A stretch of DNA of 64,000 nucleotides from contig JAMOSB010000009.1 of the NCBI GenBank assembly GCA_027068485.1, positions 1-64,000 on the forward strand, read 5' to 3'. Every line of letters begins with the position of its first letter. Position 1 is the stretch's first letter. This stretch comes from Sulfurovum sp. (GTDB lineage Bacteria > Campylobacterota > Campylobacteria > Campylobacterales > Sulfurovaceae). A program made the position numbers and the translations under genes. The notes below the pieces were generated by a model, which saw only the letters and a program-made list of their open reading frames with translations, did not search any database and was not told the origin of the DNA. This document shows positions 1 to 8,290 of this stretch, piece after piece.

Positions 1-757
1 TTTTTGAAAAAATTAAAATAGATTCTTTAATATTAGTTAAACTATTAGATAAAAAGGTACCTTTTTTTTTCTTTTCCCATGTTAATTCACCTACAAAATT
101 CTCCTCCCCAAAAACCTCATCACAAAGCAGTTTAAGTTGTGCTTGTTCATTGTCATCTATGGAGATAAAAATAACCCCATCCTCTTTAAGTAACTCTCGT
201 GCTACATAAAGTCGTGGGTACATAAAAGTAAGCCATGCAGAGTGGGAGTTTGCTTTGCTTTGAGTAAAGGCTAAGATGCGTCTAGCCTCTTCTATATCTA
301 CACCAGCTAAACGACTCAACTCTTCTGATGTAAATTTTCTATCATCATTATAAACAAATCCATCAGTTCCTGTATTGTATGGTGGGTCTATATATATCAT
401 CTTTATAGATTCACTGTAAGCATTTGAGAGATGTTTTAAAACTTCAAGATTATCCCCTTTTATAAGAAGATTTTGACTCTCTTTATTTTTTTCTTGTATA
501 TTATGAAATTTGTCCTCTTTTATAAGAGTATGAGGATTTTCATTTGCTAAGAGTCTTGCATAACTTTTACCAAGCCAGTTAAGAGAGTAGCTCTCACTAC
601 TAAGTTTTAGCCCACTCTCTCCTACTATCTCCTCCATCTTATGAGAGATAAAATCACCATTTTTATCAAAACATTGCGGAAAGTTTTTTTTGAGGAGTTT
701 GAGTTGGTGGCTATTAGCCGTAATATTTGTATTGTCATTGAGAATCTCTTGTTGCAT
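1..757 (-). CDS. Site-specific adenine DNA methyltransferase, Type III Mod-like (N-terminal part; continues past the left edge)
   Basis: Own minus-strand translation from ATG at 757: MQQEILNDNTNITANSHQLKLLKKNFPQCF...LLIKGDNLEVLKHL...IKMIYIDPPYNTGTDGFVYNDD...AWLTFMYPRLYVARELLKEDGVIFISIDDNE..., with the DPPYNTG motif and typical Mod motifs. Absent from the ORF track because there is no stop in the window. Confidence 0.9.
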   Translation of the reverse strand, partial: MQQEILNDNTNITANSHQLKLLKKNFPQCFDKNGDFISHKMEEIVGESGLKLSSESYSLNWLGKSYARLLANENPHTLIKEDKFHNIQEKNKESQNLLIKGDNLEVLKHLSNAYSESIKMIYIDPPYNTGTDGFVYNDDRKFTSEELSRLAGVDIEEARRILAFTQSKANSHSAWLTFMYPRLYVARELLKEDGVIFISIDDNEQAQLKLLCDEVFGEENFVGELTWEKKKKGTFLSNSLTNIKESILIFSK

Positions 758-927
758 ACTTCCCTACCCTTGTGATATTTTAAATAAAAATGAATAATGA
801 TTATACTCAAAGCAGACTTCGATCTTTTAGAATTTATCGCCCCTATAGAGATAAAAAAGAGCCTAATAGATGAAAACTTAGAAGGATTAAAATGTGGACA
901 ATAGTAAAAATTGTGAAAGGAGTATAA

Positions 928-1018
928 TGGCGGACAGTGAGGGATTCGAACCCTCGGTACCGTTACCAGTACGCATCCTTAGCAGGGATGTGGTTTCAGC
1001 CAACTCACCCAACTGTCC
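928..1018 (-). tRNA. tRNA-Ser (anticodon GCT), CCA encoded
   Basis: Minus strand GGACAGT...CATCC-CTGCTAA-GGATG...long variable arm...GGTTCGAATCC...ACTGTCC-G-CCA; acceptor, anticodon and T arms all pair. Confidence 0.93.
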
Positions 1019-1069
1019 GTGTTTTGTGAGTGAGATTATAGCTTTTTTTTCTTAAAGTTTACTTAATAG

Positions 1070-1834
1070 TTACTTCCCAAACCGTTTATCACGGATACTC
1101 ATCTGCTTGGTTTTCTCATCGACATAGACATCAAAAATATCAATCGCATCAATAAGTGAACTGAGTTTTTTGTAGCCGTAGTTGATGGGGGAGAAGGAGG
1201 TATTGTTGTTGATATACTGCCCCACCTCTGCCAAGGTCGCCCAGCCATCATCCTCCATCGTCTGCTCTGCGGCATTTTTGAGGACATGGACAAGCCAGTG
1301 ATCCCCTCGCATCTCCTTGGCACTCTTGCGTCGGGTCACGGGTGGGGTATCGCTTGGGGTCTTCTCGGTGGTGGTGCGGGTGTTGCCCATGAGCTTCTCA
1401 GTGAAGATAAACTGCGAACACGCCACCATAAAGGGCTTGGGAGTCTTCTCCTCCCCAAAGCCATAGACCTTGATCCCCTCTGCTTTGACACGCATCACCA
1501 CAGGGGTGAAGTCACTGTCACTCGTCGCAAAAGCAAAGGCATCGATCTCCTTGGTGTGGAGGAGGTCTATCGCATCGATAGTCATGAGGATATCAGTGGC
1601 ATTTTTATTGCGGGAGTAGTCAAACTGCTGGATAGGCTTGATCGCAAAGGCGAGGAGCTTGGACTCCCAGTTCTTGAGGTTGTCCTTTGTCCAGTTGCCA
1701 TAAGCTTGACGGATATTGACCACCCCATACTTACTAAGCTCATTGATAATCCCCTCAATCGCCCGATAGGAGATGTTGTCACAATCGATAAACAGAGCGA
1801 TATGGTCTTCGTTTTTACTGCGTCCCATTAGCAC
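1070..1834 (-). CDS. NYN-domain (LabA/DUF88-like) putative RNase with C-terminal OST-HTH/LOTUS-like domain
   Basis: ALFIDCDNISYRAIEGI...KNATDILMTIDAIDLL...DAFAFATSDSDFTPVVMRVKAEGIKVYGFG (NYN), then LVHVLKNAAEQ...WATLAEVGQYINNN...YKKLSSLIDAI (OST-HTH). Confidence 0.85.
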   Translation of the reverse strand: MLMGRSKNEDHIALFIDCDNISYRAIEGIINELSKYGVVNIRQAYGNWTKDNLKNWESKLLAFAIKPIQQFDYSRNKNATDILMTIDAIDLLHTKEIDAFAFATSDSDFTPVVMRVKAEGIKVYGFGEEKTPKPFMVACSQFIFTEKLMGNTRTTTEKTPSDTPPVTRRKSAKEMRGDHWLVHVLKNAAEQTMEDDGWATLAEVGQYINNNTSFSPINYGYKKLSSLIDAIDIFDVYVDEKTKQMSIRDKRFGK

Positions 1835-2436
1835 TCCTTTGGTCGGTAGTAGCTCATGGTACTTCGCCCAAACTTCTTGCGTTTGACAAACTCCATCGCA
1901 CCGATAGACTCAGGCATCTCAAGGCTACTCATATGCTCCACGATCACCATCTCACACACCTCTGGTGCTATCGTCTCGATGAGGGCAAGGCTCTTGTCGT
2001 AGATCTCATCCATCCCATCACGCGTCGAAAACGGTGGGTCAAAGTAGAAGTAGGTCTTGTGAGGGGAGGATTTGACCATACTATAGACCAGAGCAAACTT
2101 CTCAAAGCTATCCCCAAAGAAGAGCTGACAACGGCTAGGGTCAAGCTTGCGGATATTGGACTCTAGTACCCTAAAGGCAGTCTGGTTATACTCCATAAAG
2201 TAGCACGCCCCTGCCCCACGGCTCAACGCCTCTAGCCCGATAGAGCCACTCCCACTAAAGACCTCAACAAAGTTCTTATCGATGATATCAAACTGTAAGG
2301 TATTAAAGAGCGACTCTTTAAGTATCCCTTTGGAGCTTCGAGTTGTCTGGATATCAGGTATCTCTATCACTTTACCCTTAAACTCACCACTGGCTATCTG
2401 TGTCGTAAAGACTTTGATTTTTACTTTTTTTCTCAT
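1828..2436 (-). CDS. rsmD: 16S rRNA (guanine966-N2)-methyltransferase RsmD
   Basis: SGEFKGKVIEIP...VFSGSGSIGLEALSRGAGACYFMEYN...YFYFDPPFSTRDG; RsmD family motifs. Confidence 0.88.
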   Translation of the reverse strand: MRKKVKIKVFTTQIASGEFKGKVIEIPDIQTTRSSKGILKESLFNTLQFDIIDKNFVEVFSGSGSIGLEALSRGAGACYFMEYNQTAFRVLESNIRKLDPSRCQLFFGDSFEKFALVYSMVKSSPHKTYFYFDPPFSTRDGMDEIYDKSLALIETIAPEVCEMVIVEHMSSLEMPESIGAMEFVKRKKFGRSTMSYYRPKEC

Positions 2437-5400
2437 TGGTTAATCCTTCTGTTTCGTGCTGCAAGTAGGGTGAGTGCCATCAGACCTGCCACACCATAGT
2501 AGACCCATACGGGCATAGGGATAGGGTCGCCCGCTGCGTAGGAGTGGAGTCCTGAGAGGTAGTAGTTGACCCCAAAGTAGGTCATCAATACGGTGGAGTA
2601 TGCCCAGACCGTTGCAACATTGTAGATGAAGTTAGAGCGAAGTGACGGGAGAAAACGCAGGTGAAGCACCACTGCGTAGATGAGGATCGTCACCGCTGCC
2701 CATGTCTCTTTGCTATCCCAACCCCAGTAGCGTCCCCATGACTCATTTGCCCAGACTCCCCCAAGGAAGTTACCTACCGTAAAGAGGTAGAGTCCAATAA
2801 TGAGTGCCATCTCAGAGAGATTGCTTAGCTCCTTGATCGAGCGATCGATAGAGGGAGTGCCTGCTTTACCCCGTAGGATATAGAGGATGAGTACCAACAG
2901 CGACAAGATCGAGCCAAGCCCAAAGAAACCATCACCAGAGATAATCCCTGCCACATGAATCATCAGCCAGTAGGATTTGAGTACAGGGACGAGATTGGTG
3001 ATCTCAGGGTTGATGAAGTTCATATGTGCCACCCCCATCGTGATCCCTGCGAGTATCGCTGTACCTGCCAGTGCAAAGGGGGAGTTTTTGGCAAGGAGTA
3101 TCCCCGCAAAGACTGTCGAGAGAGCGATAAAGACGATCGACTCATAGGCGTTTGACCATGGGGCGTGTCCTGCGATATACCACCGAATCCCTAGCCCAAT
3201 GAGGTGTACCACAAATCCAATACTCAATACCCCCCATGCGATACGCATCACCCACTTAAGTGAAAACGCAGGCTTGAGGACATTGACAAACGCAAAGAGT
3301 AGGAGTACCAACCCCAGTATCAAGTAGAGTGGTACAAGCTTCCCAAAGAGTCCAAGCTTGTTGTACCAGATCTCCATCTCTAGGTGCTTAGGGCTAGGGA
3401 GTACCGCAGAGCCATACCTCTTCTGATACTGCTGTATCCCAATAATCGCTTTGTTGGCATACTCCCAATTACCACTTTTGACTCCCTGTGTCACCATCAT
3501 AAAGTAGGCTTGGATACGCATCCGTACATCCTCTAGCATCTCCCCCTTGAGATCCTTAAACGCCTCCATCGGAGTGAGCCACTTGTTGTTGCTATCGTTG
3601 GGCTTAGGGAAGATACGCAAAAAACTCCCTTGGTAGGTCATATAGGCGATATTGAGTCGCTCATCGACTTTGATCAGCTCCTTGTCATACTGCGTCTGCT
3701 CCAAAGGCTTCTTACGACTCGCTTGGGTGATTGCAGTGAAGATCTTATACTCCCCTTTGCTATCAAAAAAATCCTCAAAGCTCGCATACTTCGCCCCCTT
3801 GTCTAGCCCTAAGTCTAGTGCTATCTTGGGGTGTCCTAGCTTGATCATCGCAATACTCTGATAGAGATCAGGTTGCATCATCATCCCTAAAAAAACCTGT
3901 ATCGGATCGAGTCCATAGGGGGTACTCTTGCCTGTAATCTTACGCATAATATCACGCCCCACCGTATCCATCGGCTTCATCCGTCCCATCGCATCTTGGA
4001 CAGCAAGCATCCCAAAGGCTTGGCTATGAGAGAGAGGATACGCCTCCAACTGCTTCTGTATCTGAGGGGTCACCTCTAGTGGTGCAGCGTGCAGGGTCGG
4101 GGTCACCCCCCCTAGTAGGAGAGTCACGAGAAGTGCCATCGCTCCTGCTTGGAGTTTTCTTGCCCCTTTGAGGAGCTTTTGGAAGCGTCCATTGGGGGTG
4201 AAGAGGCTCCAGAGCATCCCAATCCCCATCAAGAGATACGCCAAGTAGGTCGGGAGTGTCCCAGGGTCGTGGTTGACGGAGAGGATGGTACCCTGCTCAT
4301 CGGGATCATAAGAGGATTGAAAGAAGCGGTAGTTACGGTGGTCGAGTACATGGTTCATATAGATCCTATAGGGCATAGTGATAGCTTGCTCTTGGTCGAT
4401 AAGCACCACTTCACTCGCATAGGAGGCGGGAGTCATCGATCCAGGGTAGCGTTCGAGCTGAAAATCTGTCAACTTCACCGAAAAGGGTAGTGTTATGATC
4501 TTCGCACCGAGACGCAGACCTACCATCACACCCCCCAACTCAAACTGATGGAGTTTTCCCACCGCTCCCTTCTGTGGATGGGTGGTCACGATCTCCTCCT
4601 CCTCTCCGACACGCACCCGAAACTGCACATACTCAGGCTTACTTGAACTACTCTTGAGATCCTCTGCGATCATGGTGCGGATCGCTTTGGGGTGGGTAGC
4701 TTTGAGTACGATGGCATTATCCCCAAAGCGGTAGAGTACCCGATGGCTCAACGGGTTTCTCCCGATGCCAAGTTTTCTACTCTGCTTAGTGTCCATATTG
4801 AGTGTCTCAAGGGTATAGGGGAAGTTCACCTCCAAGGCATCAAGACTCCCCATGATCTGAAAGGTAGGCTTGGTAGATGTCGTAGCATTGGCATTATACG
4901 CCACCGCAAAATCACCAAAATCCTTCACCTCGCCCGTAGCAAGATACTCAATCTCCCCACGCTCTCCCGTAGAGATCTTCAGCTCTAGCATATCCTCACC
5001 ATCCATCCCATCGACTACCGACTCGGTCGCACTCGGGAGATAGGTGAGTAGCTCTAGCTCTACACGCTTCTGCCCCACTTGAAGGCTCTGGCTTAGGTGG
5101 TTGGGGGTCATACTAGAGAAGAAGACCTCCTGCTCTAGGGAGGCGTTCTTCTCCCCTTGTCTCGCATAGAGCTGAAGCACTTTGACATCAGAGACCATGA
5201 GGTTGCTCGATTGTCCCTCGCGGATATGCATAATCCCCTCATAGCCGACATAACGGGTGACCAACGCCCCTATCGCGACTAAAAAAAAGGCAAAATGGAA
5301 GAGAAAAACAGAGAATTTGGTTTTGTAACTCTTGTACTGAATGACTTGATAGACCAAGATCGCAGTAAAGTAAGCAAGGAAGAGTTCAAACCATTTGGCT

Positions 5401-5531
5401 TTGTAGATGAGGGCTTGGGCGGTCTGGGTACCGTAGTCATTTTCGATAAAGGTGGCACTCCCCACCAGTACACCAAAAAGAAACAGCATCAAAACTGCCA
5501 TCTGCATCGATAATAGTCGCTTGAGTATCAC
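2433..5531 (-). CDS. ccsBA: Fused cytochrome c biogenesis protein CcsBA (ResB-ResC)
   Basis: 1032 aa; N-terminal ResB-like, C-terminal multi-TM with WGRYWGWDSKETWAAVTILIYAVVLHLRF (WWD motif). Confidence 0.92.
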   Translation of the reverse strand: MILKRLLSMQMAVLMLFLFGVLVGSATFIENDYGTQTAQALIYKAKWFELFLAYFTAILVYQVIQYKSYKTKFSVFLFHFAFFLVAIGALVTRYVGYEGIMHIREGQSSNLMVSDVKVLQLYARQGEKNASLEQEVFFSSMTPNHLSQSLQVGQKRVELELLTYLPSATESVVDGMDGEDMLELKISTGERGEIEYLATGEVKDFGDFAVAYNANATTSTKPTFQIMGSLDALEVNFPYTLETLNMDTKQSRKLGIGRNPLSHRVLYRFGDNAIVLKATHPKAIRTMIAEDLKSSSSKPEYVQFRVRVGEEEEIVTTHPQKGAVGKLHQFELGGVMVGLRLGAKIITLPFSVKLTDFQLERYPGSMTPASYASEVVLIDQEQAITMPYRIYMNHVLDHRNYRFFQSSYDPDEQGTILSVNHDPGTLPTYLAYLLMGIGMLWSLFTPNGRFQKLLKGARKLQAGAMALLVTLLLGGVTPTLHAAPLEVTPQIQKQLEAYPLSHSQAFGMLAVQDAMGRMKPMDTVGRDIMRKITGKSTPYGLDPIQVFLGMMMQPDLYQSIAMIKLGHPKIALDLGLDKGAKYASFEDFFDSKGEYKIFTAITQASRKKPLEQTQYDKELIKVDERLNIAYMTYQGSFLRIFPKPNDSNNKWLTPMEAFKDLKGEMLEDVRMRIQAYFMMVTQGVKSGNWEYANKAIIGIQQYQKRYGSAVLPSPKHLEMEIWYNKLGLFGKLVPLYLILGLVLLLFAFVNVLKPAFSLKWVMRIAWGVLSIGFVVHLIGLGIRWYIAGHAPWSNAYESIVFIALSTVFAGILLAKNSPFALAGTAILAGITMGVAHMNFINPEITNLVPVLKSYWLMIHVAGIISGDGFFGLGSILSLLVLILYILRGKAGTPSIDRSIKELSNLSEMALIIGLYLFTVGNFLGGVWANESWGRYWGWDSKETWAAVTILIYAVVLHLRFLPSLRSNFIYNVATVWAYSTVLMTYFGVNYYLSGLHSYAAGDPIPMPVWVYYGVAGLMALTLLAARNRRINQ

Positions 5532-5596
5532 ACCAAACCCCTTGTAGTTGAATAAAAAGGATTGTAACCAATGTTTGTTAATGGGTTGCTAATTTC

Positions 5597-8290
5597 CTAC
5601 TTTAGCTCCCCCCAACACGCCCCCACACTCACACTACACACCAAGGGGACATCCAGAGGTATCACCCCCTCCATCACCGCCACAAACCGCTGGCTAATCG
5701 CCTCTACCTCTGAGGTTTTGACCTCAAATATCAGCTCATCGTGGATCTGCAACAACATCGAAGCCTCCAACTGCTCTTGGCGTATGAGGGTATCGATTTG
5801 GTTCATTGAGAGCTTAATGAGATCGGCTGCGGAGCCTTGAAATACAGTGTTGACCGACTCCCGCATAAAGGCTGCTTTTTGCATCCCATTGGCACTCTCA
5901 TAGTCGAAGATACGGCGACGCTTGAGCAGGGTCTCCACATACCCCTGCTCCTTGACACGCTCTTGGATCGTTGTCAAAAATGCCTTAACGGTAGGAAACG
6001 AATCGAAGTAGTTGGTGATAATCTCCTTGGCTTCACGCGAGGTGATCCCTAGCTCATCGGAGAGCTTTTTGGGTCCCATCCCGTAGAGGAGTCCGAAGTT
6101 GACCGATTTGGCAAAACTCCGCTTGGCATGTGCCTCCGCCTCCCCAAAGAGTATCGTAGAGGTAGCAAGGTGGATATCAACCCCCTGCTCAAACGCCTCC
6201 AACAATGCACGATCTTTGGAGAAGTGTGCGAGGAGTCGTAGCTCGATTTGGGAGTAGTCGATACTCACAAGGGTGTAGCCCTCTTTGGCGACAAACGCCT
6301 CACGCACAGAGCGTCCAAGTGCCGAACGCACGGGGATATTCTGGAGGTTTGGATCACGAGAGCTGAGTCGTCCTGTTGCTGTCCCTGTCTGCCCAAAGCT
6401 AGTATAGATACGGTGGTGGCTATCGGCATGGGCGAGTTTAAGCAGGGGGTTGACATAGGTAGAGAGGATCTTCTGATACTCACGATAGGTCAAGATCTTA
6501 GGGACAATCGCATGAGCGTCACGCAACCCCGTAAGAACTGCTTCATTGGTACTAAAGCCCGTTTTGGTGCGTTTGCCCCCCTCTAGCCCAAGGGTCTCAA
6601 AGAGGACAAATCCAAGCTGTTGGGTCGACTTGATATTAAACTCACTCCCTGCCAATGCGTAGATCTCACCTGTTAGCTCTTGGAGTGCGTCGGTTAGGTC
6701 TCTTTGAAGTGTGAGAAGCTTAGAGGGGTCGAGGGTAATCCCCAACTGCTCCATCCGCATCAAGACCCCCACAAATGGGTACTCGACACACTCCGCCTCC
6801 TCTAACAAGCTCTCCAACCCCTCCGACTCCATCTGTGTTGTAAGCGTCTCATAGAGTAGGTAGCTCATCCACGCATCCTCACCCGCATAGAAAGTCGCAT
6901 CCTCTATCGCCACACCTGAGAAATCCTCACCCTTCTTGACCATCTCCTTGAAGGGCTTCATGGTGTAGTCAAAGTAGTGCTTGGCAAGGCTATCGAGTCC
7001 TACTCGCCGTGAGGGGTTATAGAGCCATGCGAGTATCATCGTATCCCCATGGGGAATGATAGGCTCTACCCCATACTGATTGCTCAGTAGGGAGAGGTCA
7101 AACTTGAGGTTCTGCCCAACGATAGGGTACTCAAAGAGTCGCTCTATCGCCCCAATCGCATCGGCAATGGCGACCTGCTCCCCTACCCCTAGGTAGCTAT
7201 GCCCGATAGGGACATAGTAGGCACGCTCCCGCTCATAGGCAAAGGAGAAGCCCACAAGCTTGGCGACTTTGGTATCAAGCCCCGTCGTCTCCGTATCAAA
7301 CGCCACTACACTCCCTGCGGGAATCTGCTCGATACGATCACTAAGCCTCTCGATACTATCTAAGAGTATCGGCTCAAACCCTATCGTCTCCTTCACCTGC
7401 TCCTCATGATCGGCAAACTCCACCGACTCTTCTAATCCTACAGAGGCTTTTTTGATCGCCTGCTTCATCTCATACATCCGAAACTCATCGATGAGGGGGT
7501 GGAGGTAGTTCTTCTCCTCAAAGGCAAACGCCTCAAGGTCGAGATCACGGTAGACATCACTCCGCATCGTCACCAACTCACGCGACAAAAATGCCTGCTC
7601 CTTACTCTCTAGCAAGAGTTTTTGTATGCGTGGGGTGCCACAGTTTTCGATATCGTCATAGATCGCTTCGAGGGTGTGGTAGCGGTTGATAAGCTTACTC
7701 GCCCCCACCTTGCCTATCCCCTTGACCCCAGGGACATTGTCTGAGCTATCCCCAAGGATCGCTTGGAAGTTGACAAAATCCTTGGGAGCGACCCCAAACT
7801 TCTCGATACACGCACGCTCATCAATCTCCTGCTTCTTGACAGAGTCAACCATCACCACACGCCCATCCTCTATCATCTGATAGAGATCTTTATCGTGTGA
7901 GACGATGCGTACCTTTAGCCCCCGCTCCTTGGCAAACTTCGTCACGGTGGTGATAATATCATCGGCTTCAAACCCCTCACGACTCAGATTGGCAAACCCC
8001 ATCTGCTCAATCCACTCGATGGCGATAGGGAGCTGTTTGGTCAGATCCTCTGGTGGGCTGTCACGGTTAGCTTTGTAGTCGGGGTAGAGCCTATTGCGGA
8101 AACTCCCCCCCTTGCTATCAAGAGCAAAGACCAGATAGTCGGTACTATGGTCACGCCGTAGCGAGTCGACAAGGTTGATAAATCCCGTCAGTAGCCCCGT
8201 AGGAAACCCCTCTGAGTTACGCAGTGGAGGCAGGGCAAAGTAGGAGCGGAAAAAAAACCCAAAAGTATCTATAATCGTAATCGTCTTCAC
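5597..8290 (-). CDS. polA: DNA polymerase I
   Basis: 5' nuclease domain (LVFALDSKGGSFRNRLYPDYKANRD), 3'-5' exonuclease (VVAFDTETTGL), polymerase (SIDYSQIELRLLAHFS, FAKSVNFGLLYGM, LLQIHDELIFEV). Confidence 0.97.
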   Translation of the reverse strand: MKTITIIDTFGFFFRSYFALPPLRNSEGFPTGLLTGFINLVDSLRRDHSTDYLVFALDSKGGSFRNRLYPDYKANRDSPPEDLTKQLPIAIEWIEQMGFANLSREGFEADDIITTVTKFAKERGLKVRIVSHDKDLYQMIEDGRVVMVDSVKKQEIDERACIEKFGVAPKDFVNFQAILGDSSDNVPGVKGIGKVGASKLINRYHTLEAIYDDIENCGTPRIQKLLLESKEQAFLSRELVTMRSDVYRDLDLEAFAFEEKNYLHPLIDEFRMYEMKQAIKKASVGLEESVEFADHEEQVKETIGFEPILLDSIERLSDRIEQIPAGSVVAFDTETTGLDTKVAKLVGFSFAYERERAYYVPIGHSYLGVGEQVAIADAIGAIERLFEYPIVGQNLKFDLSLLSNQYGVEPIIPHGDTMILAWLYNPSRRVGLDSLAKHYFDYTMKPFKEMVKKGEDFSGVAIEDATFYAGEDAWMSYLLYETLTTQMESEGLESLLEEAECVEYPFVGVLMRMEQLGITLDPSKLLTLQRDLTDALQELTGEIYALAGSEFNIKSTQQLGFVLFETLGLEGGKRTKTGFSTNEAVLTGLRDAHAIVPKILTYREYQKILSTYVNPLLKLAHADSHHRIYTSFGQTGTATGRLSSRDPNLQNIPVRSALGRSVREAFVAKEGYTLVSIDYSQIELRLLAHFSKDRALLEAFEQGVDIHLATSTILFGEAEAHAKRSFAKSVNFGLLYGMGPKKLSDELGITSREAKEIITNYFDSFPTVKAFLTTIQERVKEQGYVETLLKRRRIFDYESANGMQKAAFMRESVNTVFQGSAADLIKLSMNQIDTLIRQEQLEASMLLQIHDELIFEVKTSEVEAISQRFVAVMEGVIPLDVPLVCSVSVGACWGELK

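Noticed and set aside
625-810. 61-aa minus-strand ORF in the track
   Set aside because: Overlaps the start of the Mod frame, whose translation is far better supported.
1286-1831. 181-aa plus-strand ORF opposite the NYN gene
   Set aside because: Shadow ORF antisense to a well-supported NYN/OST-HTH protein; composition not protein-like.
5597-8290. Possible loss of proofreading in polA
   Set aside because: The 3'-5' exonuclease motif (VVAFDTETTGL) is present, so there is no evidence of loss.
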